Part shown: piece after piece, positions 16,867 to 25,243 of the stretch | Position numbering within the stretch: the first letter of the stretch is position 1 | How the letters are laid out: each line of letters starts with the position of its first letter | From: an uncultured Bacteroidia bacterium | GTDB lineage: Bacteria > Bacteroidota > Bacteroidia > Bacteroidales > F082 | DNA length: 36,318 nucleotides | Direction of reading: 5' to 3' | NCBI GenBank assembly: GCA_902791165.1 | Contig: CADAVB010000045.1 | Coordinates: 1-36,318 of the forward strand | Program-made: the position numbers and the translations under genes | Notes under the pieces: generated by a model | What the model saw: only the letters and a program-made list of their open reading frames with translations | The model's database searches: none | What the model was told of the DNA's origin: nothing

Positions 16867-19233
16867 TCAGAATTTGAAGTTATAGGAAATGGACGGCACG
16901 GCGGAGAAAAGATACATGTTTTCGGTGATCATGTTGCCATCGTCGTCATGGTTGAACGTAACGGCCCAAGTGTTGTGGCGGGCGTAGGCGTTATAAACTG
17001 AAACGTTGATTTCGTGCTGCCATTTCTTGTTGGCGAGGTTGCCGAGCTGGCAGGTGAGCGACAGGTCGAGGCGGTGGTAGTCGGGATAACGACTTTCGTT
17101 GCGGCTACCATTGTAGATGGCGTAGGTCATTCCGCCGATGCTGTATTGCCCATAGGGATAAGTAACTGGAATGCCCGTGTTGTAAATCCAGTTGGCCGCC
17201 ACGCTGATGCGCTTCGAGAGGTCATAGTTGGCCACGACAACGAAATTGTGCGGGCGGTCGTAGGGCGAGCGGTATTCCTTTCCGAAATTGATGCCCTCGA
17301 TGGTACGCAAAGAGCGAGAATAAGTGTAAGAAATCCAGCCTGTAAACTTGCCCACGTTTTTGCGGATGAGGAACTCTGCGCCAAACGAGCGTCCCTTCCC
17401 ACAACGCAACTCGCCGTCAATCAAAACATTGCCGTAAGTTGAAGCGTTGTCCTTAAAGTCGATGACATGGTTCAGGTTTTTGTAATACAACTCGACAGAG
17501 GTTTCGACGGCATCGTTGAGGAAATTGCGGAAATAGCCGACGGCGAACTGGTCGCTCGTTTGCGGCTTCACGTTGGGGCTGACGGGAAACCACACATCGA
17601 AGGGCAAGCCTCCAGTGGCTGCCGAAGCCACCTGCGCATACTGCACCGTGCGCGAATACGATGCCTTGACAGAAGAATGCTCGTCGATGCGAAACATGGC
17701 AGCCAAGCGCGGTTCGGGACGGATTTCGGTGTTGAAAACCTTGCCTTTGCCGTAATGAACCGTGTCAATCAACTGATAATCATCGCCAAAGCGATAAAGA
17801 TTCTCTTCACCGATGTTTTGGAAGCACGAAAGGCGCAGTCCGGCGCGGAACGAGAAGCGCGGATTGGGTTGGAAGTCGTGCGAGAAATAGGCGGCATGTT
17901 CCAAGCCCTTTCGGACAACCACTTTCGAGGCATCAACCTGCAAGTATTGCGACAGCGCGCCGCCACGGTCTTCAAGTTCACCTTGCTTGTAAGCCTGAAT
18001 GCCCGTCGTCAGGCCGAAACGCGAGGTGTGGCGTTCGTTCCAGAGCATAGTGAAGTCGTAATCGAGCTTGGCAGCATCGGTGCCTGCCTTGATGGTGAAG
18101 TCGTATGGCTCAAAGAAGATGTCGATGGCGTAGTTGTAGTGCGACCCGACCAGCGACAAGTTCGACGTCAGCCGATCGCTGAAAATGTGGCTCCAGCGGA
18201 GCGTCGCGCTTGAGTTGCCGTAGCCGAGGCCCATCATGTCGCGCATCGAGAACTTGTCGCGCCCATGATAAGCGGAAACGAACAGGCGGTTCTTGTCGTT
18301 GATGGCTTGCGTTATTTTGGCGTTGAGGTCGTAAAAATAGATGTCGGAGCCTTTTACCTGCTCGCCCATGAATGGGATGAGAAGTCCGGCATAAGTAGTT
18401 CGCCCTGCGAGCATTACGGAAGTTTTTTGCTCAAACAGCGGTGTTTCGAGCATCAGTCGGCTCGTCACCAGACCGATGCCGCCCTGACCAGTAAGTTTCT
18501 TCGGCACTTCATCCTTGATTTGCACATCGAGCACCGACGAAAGCCGTCCGCCGTAGTAAGCAGGGATGTCGCCTTTGTAGAGCGTGGCGTTTTTCACCGC
18601 GTCGTTGTTGAACACGGAGAAAAATCCGAGGAAATGCGAGGCGTTGTAGATGGGCGCGTTATCTAAAAGGATGAGGTTGTGGTCGGTGCCGCCGCCGCGC
18701 ACACTGAATCCCGACGAGCCTTCGGAGGCCGCCTGAACGCCTGGCAGCAGTTGTATCGACTTGATGACATCCACCTCGCCCATCAGCGCAGGAATCTTCT
18801 TGATGGTGATCATGTCCAAGGTTTGCACGCTCATCGCCATCTCGCTGACATTGCGGTCCTTGCGCTCGCTTGTTACTTCCACTTCCGACAGCATCTCCGA
18901 TTCAGGTTCCAGCTTATAATTGAGCGTTACAGGTTTGCCGCCGACCGAAACCTTTTTGTTTATCAGGGTATAACCAACATAAGAAACGCGCAAAACATGC
19001 TCACCTTGAGGCAATTGCAGTTCGTAACGCCCTTTTTCGTCGGTGGTAGTGCCTTTTTGCAGTTGCTCCGCGTAAATGGATACGCCGATGAGGGTCTCGT
19101 TGGTTTCGGCATCGCGGACGATGCCTGTGATTTGGCCTTGTTGTTGGGCAAATGCACTCAAAGAAAAAGCAGAAACGACCATTAACAAAGACAAGACCTT
19201 TCTCGCTGCCATTTTCATCATTTTTCCCTTCAT
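16867..19233 (-). CDS. TonB-dependent receptor with carboxypeptidase-like N-terminal domain
   Basis: A 788-residue outer-membrane receptor. The signal peptide ends at FAQQQG. A carboxypeptidase-regulatory-like beta-sandwich follows (about 34-115: GQITGIVRDAETNETLIGVS, YVGYTLINKKV), then the plug domain (about 120-235) with GEVDVIKSIQLLPGVQAASE, FSVRGGGTDHNLILLDNAPI and GGRLSSVLDV, then a beta-barrel ending in aromatic F (YNFKF). It imports or binds a substrate using TonB energy. The barrel is short compared with SusC (about 1,000), matching the class paired with DUF4249 rather than SusD. It lies 7 bases after an upstream secreted protein gene and 5 bases before DUF4249, so the three are one transcript. 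Substrate unknown. Confidence 0.92.
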   Translation of the reverse strand: MKGKMMKMAARKVLSLLMVVSAFSLSAFAQQQGQITGIVRDAETNETLIGVSIYAEQLQKGTTTDEKGRYELQLPQGEHVLRVSYVGYTLINKKVSVGGKPVTLNYKLEPESEMLSEVEVTSERKDRNVSEMAMSVQTLDMITIKKIPALMGEVDVIKSIQLLPGVQAASEGSSGFSVRGGGTDHNLILLDNAPIYNASHFLGFFSVFNNDAVKNATLYKGDIPAYYGGRLSSVLDVQIKDEVPKKLTGQGGIGLVTSRLMLETPLFEQKTSVMLAGRTTYAGLLIPFMGEQVKGSDIYFYDLNAKITQAINDKNRLFVSAYHGRDKFSMRDMMGLGYGNSSATLRWSHIFSDRLTSNLSLVGSHYNYAIDIFFEPYDFTIKAGTDAAKLDYDFTMLWNERHTSRFGLTTGIQAYKQGELEDRGGALSQYLQVDASKVVVRKGLEHAAYFSHDFQPNPRFSFRAGLRLSCFQNIGEENLYRFGDDYQLIDTVHYGKGKVFNTEIRPEPRLAAMFRIDEHSSVKASYSRTVQYAQVASAATGGLPFDVWFPVSPNVKPQTSDQFAVGYFRNFLNDAVETSVELYYKNLNHVIDFKDNASTYGNVLIDGELRCGKGRSFGAEFLIRKNVGKFTGWISYTYSRSLRTIEGINFGKEYRSPYDRPHNFVVVANYDLSKRISVAANWIYNTGIPVTYPYGQYSIGGMTYAIYNGSRNESRYPDYHRLDLSLTCQLGNLANKKWQHEINVSVYNAYARHNTWAVTFNHDDDGNMITENMYLFSAVPSISYNFKF

Positions 19234-19240
19234 ATCACTC

Positions 19241-20368
19241 TCATTCCTTATAATAGATGTATTTCTCTTTTCCTGCCGACCTGCATTGCCGTTTCACCGC
19301 GCTTTTCGATGACTCGCGATTCCAATCCATCAATGCCGCATTGCTATCGTTGTCCACAAAAGCTTTAATACCCAAGAGATAAGACAGCCACTCGCTCTTT
19401 TCTGTCTGTGCGGTTTTCTTAAAAACCCTATACATGGAATTTCTTCCAACCCTATTGTTGTGCAAGTCCATATAGGTATCGCATGGATGCAGATTGGGGT
19501 TTACGACTGTTTCGTGCCCGACATCCATAATCATGTACGACAAAGCCTCGTTCAAATAATACCTCAACAACATGCTTACAGCGACATGGCGGAACGCGTC
19601 GCCTTTCATGCCAGCACCTCTATTGAGATAATACAATTTGGTGGCCGCTTCTGCCCTATCCTTGCAAAGCATCATCCTATAGTACAAATGAGAGCAGTTC
19701 GCTGTTGAAACCACGCTAATGAAGCTCCAATACGGCAGTTCCATTCCCGAAAGATCTCCTTCCCCTTTGCCTGTCACCGACAAAATATCTTCCAACGTGG
19801 CAAATTCGGTTCCTCGTGCAAGACGATTGTAGTTTTCCAATCCATCAACTTCATCTTCAGTCATTTGCATAACACGAATTTCATTTTCTTCCGAAACAAA
19901 TCCCGTTTCGGTTTCAGGCTTGTCATCAGTGAGATGAGGCTGTTTTTCGCTGTCCAAAGTCAGTTGCAGGTCGGAGGCGCAATAGGAACTGTATGCCATG
20001 ATGACCGAGTCATAAAACTGCTTCGAATCCTCCACCATGCCATGATAAGTAGTTTTTGGATACAAATCGGAAAGGCGTTCCTCCACATACTCAAACTTGG
20101 AATATTCCTTGACCGACTTGCCTTTGTACCAATACTTTCGGCTCGTTCCGTCTTCCACCGTTTCGTACTCCTTGGTCACCACATACAACACCTCGAACGG
20201 GAACTTGGGCAGCTTTGTTTCAATGTAGGGAGGAAGGGAATCGCCCTCGGGGGTAAAGTCACTAGAAATACGTACAGACAAACATCTGTCATTACTGTTT
20301 GAAGCCTTTGCAACAGCCAAAAAACAGAAAACCAAGCTTGTCAAAAACAAAATCCCATAGCGTTTCAT
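19241..20368 (-). CDS. Secreted protein with DAFRH / MDLHNN motif, first gene of the TonB-receptor operon
   Basis: A 375-residue protein with an N-terminal signal (MKRYGILFLTSLVFCFLAVA). I chose this ATG because the longer frame reads into the upstream gene's terminator. The first two thirds match nothing I recognise; they are charged and Tyr-rich. The last third has GDAFRHVAVSML, DVGHETVVNPN and TYMDLHNNRVG. That order (DAFRH, H-E, MDLHNN-x-x-G) resembles the DUF6973 type domain, suspected to be a metal-dependent hydrolase or toxin-like fold because of its conserved His, Glu and Asp. The assignment is tentative. It lies 7 bases before the TonB receptor, so it could act on what that receptor takes up. 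No exact promoter match lies upstream. Confidence 0.6.
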   Translation of the reverse strand: MKRYGILFLTSLVFCFLAVAKASNSNDRCLSVRISSDFTPEGDSLPPYIETKLPKFPFEVLYVVTKEYETVEDGTSRKYWYKGKSVKEYSKFEYVEERLSDLYPKTTYHGMVEDSKQFYDSVIMAYSSYCASDLQLTLDSEKQPHLTDDKPETETGFVSEENEIRVMQMTEDEVDGLENYNRLARGTEFATLEDILSVTGKGEGDLSGMELPYWSFISVVSTANCSHLYYRMMLCKDRAEAATKLYYLNRGAGMKGDAFRHVAVSMLLRYYLNEALSYMIMDVGHETVVNPNLHPCDTYMDLHNNRVGRNSMYRVFKKTAQTEKSEWLSYLLGIKAFVDNDSNAALMDWNRESSKSAVKRQCRSAGKEKYIYYKE

Positions 20369-20413
20369 ATTTGAACAACGATACAAACCTTGGTTTAGTA
20401 TATTGAGGTCAGG

Positions 20414-20432
20414 TAAAAAGGCAAAGCCTTTA
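20414..20432 (-). terminator. Small hairpin overlapping the RNA ligase stop
   Basis: On the minus strand AAAGGC pairs with GCCTTT around a 3-base loop, followed by TTTA. The stem begins in the stop codon of the RNA ligase gene. It is a short but plausible Rho-independent terminator. Confidence 0.55.
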
Positions 20433-22034
20433 TTTGTTTGATCCTTCGCCAAGGTAGGCGTCCTGCATCTCAATATTGACCGTTCCCGCGTCGATTTCGC
20501 CTTGTTCCTTCTTTAGGAAGGCGAAAGTCTTCAGTTTGAAGCACTCGGCCACGGGGTCGTCGTCGATGCGGATGCAGAGGCCCTCGCGCGGTACCTTGTT
20601 TTTGCACAACGGCTCGTTTTTCTCCATGCCGAAACGCTCCGAGTCGTTTTGCAGGTGCTCAAGGAAAGCCATGCCAAAATCGTTGCCTTCGGGCAAGTCG
20701 GGATAAAGCTCGTTGATAGGACCGTGATAGAGTATCGGTATGGGTTTCAGGCGGTTGGCGATTTCGGGATGCTCGTCCATCAGCTTCACCGTCCAGTCGT
20801 GAACCTTTTGCACGTTCCACTCCTCTTTCTTGCCGTTTTCGGGCTTCACGGTGATGCGGTACGGCATGAGGAAGTTTTGGCCGTGGTCGCAGCGATAGTC
20901 GTATTGGCCTTGAATCCCGCTGTCTGACTGCGTAAGATAGCCGCAGATTTCGCCGTAGAGCGTCATACCCTTGTCCAAATACTTGAAAATCAGGTTGCCG
21001 TACTCAGTCCAAATGTCCTGACCGTAAAATCCTGCCGTATAGCCGCCATATTTCGAGTCGAACTGGTTTTTGATGACCGTTCTTGACGAAAATACTGGGC
21101 CATAGTCGATTTTAAAATCTTCTATCTTCTTGTCATTCAACAACTTGTTTTGCTCTTCCTGTTTCGCCTTGCCCCAATACGGATTCACCTTTTGCTTGCC
21201 AAGGTGTTTCATTTCCTTTTTCACTTTCTTGTTGAACCACTGCTCGGCGGCGGTCATCGGCTTGGGGATGCGCGTCAGCACATTGCCCACGATAACGCTG
21301 GTGCCGTGCAACTTAACGCTGACGGTGATTTTCGTCGAAGGCTCGAAACGCCAGAGGCTGCTTTGCAGCTGGGCGGTGTCGTAGTGCAGCAAGAACTCGC
21401 CCGGAATGATGCGCTTGAAACGCTTGATGCCACGGTCGCGGCGCTTCTCGCGCTTGGTAGGGTCTTTCGGGAATTGGATGGGCGGCACGTAGGCCTCGGC
21501 AAACAGTTCGCCCGAAATCGTGTCGAACGAAAACGGGTGCTCGATGCCGTTCTCGTCGGTGGTGAAGTAACTTTCGAGGTCCTCGTCGGCCAATTTTTTC
21601 TTCCATCGCACCAACGACTCCTTCTTAAATATGCAGCCATACGACGGACAGCCGCGCAGCTTGATGAGCTTGACGCGACCATGCTTGTTGAAGAAGCCGA
21701 CGAGTTTCTTGGCCTCGTCGATGTTGCCTTCCTCCTTCAGTTTGAGGACTTCGGCGGCATTGGCGTTCATCTCCGCAAGGCCTAGTTCAAACTGGTTGTT
21801 GGCGGCCAAAAACTCCTTGTTCAGCGCGGTTTCGTTCATGCAATAAATCACAGGCTCGCCCACCGTGAACTGGCCTTTTTGCACCACGATGCTGAAGCCG
21901 TCCACGAAGGTCTGTACGAGAAAATCCGAGCCTTCGATGGGTTTCATCTCGCCGATGCGAACGATTTTCGCGCAATATTCCTCTTTCATGTATTCGCCTG
22001 CCGTGAAGAGGCGTTTTTCTGATTTTTGTTCCAT
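20430..22034 (-). CDS. RNA ligase of the Rnl5-like type (OB domain plus nucleotidyltransferase)
   Basis: A 534-residue ATP-dependent RNA ligase. The C-terminal part has the covalent nucleotidyltransferase motifs in order: motif I KLHGTS (K241 the AMP-accepting lysine), SSRTV (316-320), TLYGEICGY (358-366), EGLCIRID (484-491) and KLKTF (500-504). The N-terminal 150 residues (AKIVRIGEMKPIEGSD, VGEPVIY, LRGCPSYG) look like the OB domain of the Deinococcus DraRnl type. That enzyme seals 3'-OH/5'-PO4 nicks in RNA held in duplex, which fits RNA repair. Compared with DraRnl the protein is longer, with a Lys-rich insert at about 265-310. It has its own promoter in the 3' end of the dnaE-type gene and a terminator, so it is its own unit next to DNA-repair genes. 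Confidence 0.85.
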   Translation of the reverse strand: MEQKSEKRLFTAGEYMKEEYCAKIVRIGEMKPIEGSDFLVQTFVDGFSIVVQKGQFTVGEPVIYCMNETALNKEFLAANNQFELGLAEMNANAAEVLKLKEEGNIDEAKKLVGFFNKHGRVKLIKLRGCPSYGCIFKKESLVRWKKKLADEDLESYFTTDENGIEHPFSFDTISGELFAEAYVPPIQFPKDPTKREKRRDRGIKRFKRIIPGEFLLHYDTAQLQSSLWRFEPSTKITVSVKLHGTSVIVGNVLTRIPKPMTAAEQWFNKKVKKEMKHLGKQKVNPYWGKAKQEEQNKLLNDKKIEDFKIDYGPVFSSRTVIKNQFDSKYGGYTAGFYGQDIWTEYGNLIFKYLDKGMTLYGEICGYLTQSDSGIQGQYDYRCDHGQNFLMPYRITVKPENGKKEEWNVQKVHDWTVKLMDEHPEIANRLKPIPILYHGPINELYPDLPEGNDFGMAFLEHLQNDSERFGMEKNEPLCKNKVPREGLCIRIDDDPVAECFKLKTFAFLKKEQGEIDAGTVNIEMQDAYLGEGSNK

Positions 22035-22054
22035 AATTTCTCCGTTTTATTGTG

Positions 22055-22085
22055 CAAAAGTACACATTATTTTCAATTATTGCAA
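22055..22085 (-). promoter_or_regulatory. Promoter of the RNA ligase gene
   Basis: TTG (22083-22085) is followed after 20 bases by TACTTTTG (22055-22062), an exact -7 box. It overlaps the last codons and stop of the upstream dnaE-type gene, and the ligase start lies 20 bases downstream after a GGAG. Confidence 0.7.
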
Positions 22086-24995
22086 TTCTTGGTATCCCAA
22101 TCGCGCCATTTTCTCAATTTCCAACGACGGCTGCCCAAACTCTTCCGTCACTTTGCCCAAAAGCAAATAAACGCCATCGCCTTGGAATGGCCAAGCCTTT
22201 AAGGTTTGCGGGAAATGTACCGTGTCAAAAGCCTCACCCGTGGCATCCACAAAGGTGGCGAGAGCCATCGTGTCGCCTTTGCAGGTTCGCACATATTTGA
22301 TGGTCACCAATTTACCCAACATTCGATAGCGACTGCCCACAAAATGCAGCATTTGAGAGGCCATCAGTTCGCCACGAAACTTGGTTTTCAGCAGGTCAAA
22401 CCAAGTCAGGGAGACGGGGAAGCCATAAAGTTCAATCTCGTCGAAAGCGTTTTGCAAGACGTTGGTCGTGAAATCGGGGAACTCAAAATGCTGGTTTTCA
22501 AGTTGGAAAAGCGTTTCGGGTTGTTCCTTTTTGCCGTCGCTTTTGTGGAGATGCGCCTGCCACAACAGTTCGGCTTTGGGCTTTTTCGTGAAACTGAACG
22601 CGCCGCCGCGAATAAGCAAAACGAGTTGCTCCAACGAAAACGGCACCCTCGAAACGAAGTCGTCCAAATCGGCGAATGGCCCGTGAGCCTTGCGCTCGGC
22701 GATGAAACGCTCAATGAATTGTTGTTCAATGCCTTGCAGATGAACAAAACCCATAAAAATCGTCCGACCGTTCAAAGTGGTCAAATACTCGCTGCGATTG
22801 ACGCAAGGCAGATGGATTTTCGCGCCCATACGCCGCGCCTCGTTGAAGTAAAACCAAGTCTGGTAAAATCCGCCGAAATTGTTGATCACAGCCACCTGAA
22901 ACTCAAGCGGATAGTGGCTTTTCAGGTAGAGGCTTTGGTAACTTTCAACGGCGTATGAAGCAGAATGTGCCTTCGAGAAGGAATATCCCGAAAACGACTC
23001 AATTTGCCGCCAAAGTTCGCTCACCAAGGCATCAGGATAGCCTTTGGCCTTGCAATTGCCGAAAAATCTGTTTTTAACTTCCTCAAATTCAGTCTTGTCG
23101 CGCATCTTGTGGCCCATCATTCGACGTAGCACATCGGCTTCGGCCAAATCCAAACCCGCAAAATAATGCCCGACTTTCAAAACATCCTCTTGGTAAATCA
23201 TCACGCCGTATGTCTCAGCCAAAAGTTCCTTCAAAACGGGATGCTTATAATCCACAGTATCAGGATGATGGAAGCGATTGATGTATTCGCGCATCATCCC
23301 CGACTTGGCCACGCCCGGACGAATGATGGAACTGGCCGCGACCAAGGTTTTGTAGTCGCTGCAACGCAACTTGCGCAACAGACCGCGCATCGCCGGACTT
23401 TCGATGTAAAAACAGCCGCAAGTCTCGGCCTTGAGCAGTTGGCGGCGAATCAGTTCGTCTTGTTTCAGCGCGTTAATCTGGTGAATGTCAATGCGCGAAC
23501 CGCGACTTTGCTCCACCATTTCCACTGCGTCACGGATATGGGCAATGCCCCGCTGGCTCAAAATGTCGATTTTCTCAAAGCCCAATTTCTCGGCAGAATA
23601 CATATCGTATTGCGTGGTCGGGAAGCCTTTGGGCGGCAGGTCGAGGGCGGCAAAATTGGTAATCGGCTCCTCCGTAATCAGCACGCCGCCCGCGTGGATG
23701 GAACGTTGGCGTGGGAAATCCTCTAAGCGCTCCGAAATGGCCAAAATCTGCCGCCCGATTTCGCTCTGTCGGGCGAAAGCCTCCGGATTGCGTTCCATCT
23801 GGTCAATCTCGCCCTTGGGCAGGCCGAACACCTTGCCCAACTCGCGACAAAGCGAATTGCTTTGGAAAGTGACCGTCGCGCCGAGCAAAGCCACGTGTTC
23901 CCGACCGTATTTCTCAAAGATGTGTTCGATGACCTTGTCGCGGTCGCGCCACGAGAAATCGAGGTCGAAGTCGGGCGGACTGCTCCGCTTGGGGTTGAGG
24001 AAACGCTCGAAGTACAAGTCCAACTCTATCGGGTCCACATCGGTGATTTTCAGGCAATAAGCCACCACGCTATTGGCTCCACTGCCTCGCCCGACGTGGT
24101 AAAATCCCTGCGACATTGCGAAGCGCACAATGTCCCAAGCGATGAGAAAATAGGCGCAAAATCCCATCCGCTCAATGATGTCCAACTCCTTCTCTATGCG
24201 GCGGTAGGCGGTTTTGTCGTGCAGGCCGTAGCGGTACGCCATCCCGTCGAAAGCCAGTTTGCGCAGCAGTTCGCGGTCGTCATAGACATTGCCCGTGTAG
24301 GTGCGCTTGTTTTTCACGCTGTTGTCCAAGTTGATTTCACATTCGTCCAAGATACACTCCGCATTTTCAATGAGTTGCGGATAGAGCGCAAAAGTGGTTT
24401 TCAGCCTTTCGGCGGGCAAGAGAATTTCGTCGTGAGCGGCACAAGCGGATGGTTCGAGGCGCGAAATCAGCACATTTTCGTCAATGGCGCGGAGGCTTTG
24501 ATGCAGTTGGAAATCGTCGGCCTCGGCGAAGGTGACAGGCTGCATCGCGACCAACTTCCCAAAGGATTCGCAGTTGTACAATTTGGTCAGTTGGGAGAAG
24601 CGCACACCGAGAAATTCGTTCTCTTTCAGTAAGTTTGGTTTCCTTTTTCCGAAGGGATAAATCACGAAAACCTGTTCCCAATCGGGCGCGGTTTCGGGAA
24701 AAGGTTGTTTTGTGAGGTTGTGTTGCGTCAGGAAACGGTTCAGTTCGGCGAAGCCCGCGTTGTTTTTGGCCAAGGCCACATACAGCAGTTCGTTGCCGTT
24801 GCGCACCTCCACGCCCACAACGGGCCGCACGCCCTTCCGCCGACATTCCACCACGAAATCGGCCACGCCCATTGTCGTGTTGATGTCGGTCAAAGGCAAG
24901 ACGGTATAGCCCATCGCGGCGGCCTTTCCGACCAAGTCCGCAATCGGCAACGTGCCGTAGCACAGGCTGTTATATGAGTAAACCGCAATCAACAC
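22077..24995 (-). CDS. dnaE2: Error-prone-type DNA polymerase III alpha subunit (DnaE2-like)
   Basis: A 972-residue C-family polymerase. PHP domain about 1-200, palm with GRGSGANSVVAY (302-313) and the catalytic Asps PDFDLDF (341-347), finger and a C-terminal OB domain (about 885-930). It lacks the tau-binding tail and the length (about 1,250) of the replicative DnaE, and the first PHP motif has YSYNS instead of the usual His-x-His, so the PHP is probably inactive. This is the profile of the second, mutagenic DnaE that works with a Y-family partner after DNA damage. A DinB gene and an S24 regulator 4-6 kb away fit that. The start is GTG at 24993-24995; no ATG is available near it. Confidence 0.85.
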   Translation of the reverse strand: MLIAVYSYNSLCYGTLPIADLVGKAAAMGYTVLPLTDINTTMGVADFVVECRRKGVRPVVGVEVRNGNELLYVALAKNNAGFAELNRFLTQHNLTKQPFPETAPDWEQVFVIYPFGKRKPNLLKENEFLGVRFSQLTKLYNCESFGKLVAMQPVTFAEADDFQLHQSLRAIDENVLISRLEPSACAAHDEILLPAERLKTTFALYPQLIENAECILDECEINLDNSVKNKRTYTGNVYDDRELLRKLAFDGMAYRYGLHDKTAYRRIEKELDIIERMGFCAYFLIAWDIVRFAMSQGFYHVGRGSGANSVVAYCLKITDVDPIELDLYFERFLNPKRSSPPDFDLDFSWRDRDKVIEHIFEKYGREHVALLGATVTFQSNSLCRELGKVFGLPKGEIDQMERNPEAFARQSEIGRQILAISERLEDFPRQRSIHAGGVLITEEPITNFAALDLPPKGFPTTQYDMYSAEKLGFEKIDILSQRGIAHIRDAVEMVEQSRGSRIDIHQINALKQDELIRRQLLKAETCGCFYIESPAMRGLLRKLRCSDYKTLVAASSIIRPGVAKSGMMREYINRFHHPDTVDYKHPVLKELLAETYGVMIYQEDVLKVGHYFAGLDLAEADVLRRMMGHKMRDKTEFEEVKNRFFGNCKAKGYPDALVSELWRQIESFSGYSFSKAHSASYAVESYQSLYLKSHYPLEFQVAVINNFGGFYQTWFYFNEARRMGAKIHLPCVNRSEYLTTLNGRTIFMGFVHLQGIEQQFIERFIAERKAHGPFADLDDFVSRVPFSLEQLVLLIRGGAFSFTKKPKAELLWQAHLHKSDGKKEQPETLFQLENQHFEFPDFTTNVLQNAFDEIELYGFPVSLTWFDLLKTKFRGELMASQMLHFVGSRYRMLGKLVTIKYVRTCKGDTMALATFVDATGEAFDTVHFPQTLKAWPFQGDGVYLLLGKVTEEFGQPSLEIEKMARLGYQELQ

Positions 24996-24997
24996 AA

Positions 24998-25058
24998 TAC
25001 TTTTGATTGGTTTTTCGTCAAAATTTTCGCCGTAAATTTAATCAAAGTTTTTGAGATG
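24998..25058 (+). repeat. Promoter-leader element, copy A (next to dnaE2)
   Basis: A 61-base segment that starts with the exact -7 box TACTTTTG (24998-25005) and ends with ATG (25056-25058). It aligns without gaps to 30106-30166 (copy C). Its last 39 bases are identical to copy B at 26922-26960. The core TTTCGCCGTAAATTTAATCA is shared by all three. The promoter points away from dnaE2; after its ATG an 8-codon frame (MNIDSGAK) stops. It begins 2 bases before the dnaE2 start codon on the other strand. Confidence 0.85.
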
Positions 25059-25096
25059 AATATCGATTCGGGTGCAAAATAAACCTTTTGTGACAT

Positions 25097-25233
25097 TAAG
25101 GGTTCTTTTGTGACATCTTTGGTGACATTTCAGGTATAGCCACCGAAGCACATTTTCCGATAATAAACTGAATTTCAATTAGTTCTTTGGTGACATCTTT
25201 AGTGACATCTTTGGTGACAATCAATAGGGAAAA
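25097..25233 (-). pseudogene. Relic tail of an AlbA_2-type protein (VTKD repeats)
   Basis: Read on the minus strand, this open stretch of 45 codons gives VTKDVTKDVTKELIEIQ followed by degenerate MSPKMSQKNP. Tails of VTK-D/E repeats followed by a winged helix are typical of AlbA_2/ATPase-like proteins, and the intact neighbour has an equivalent IKDF repeat. The stretch has no start and no following winged helix. I read it as the leftover end of a second or older copy of such a gene. The DNA contains GTGACATCTTT-like units five times. Chance low-complexity sequence is the alternative. Confidence 0.5.
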
Positions 25234-25243
25234 TTAGGCAAAA

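Noticed and set aside
20376-20383. TATCGTTG as promoter of the DAFRH/MDLHNN gene
   Set aside because: It has one mismatch, no -33 partner, and lies only 7 bases before the ATG. It was not listed as a promoter.
25081-25225. GTGACAT repeats as a possible CRISPR array or iteron origin
   Set aside because: The units are short, unevenly spaced and have no spacers of constant size. They are better explained as codons of a VTKD repeat tail.
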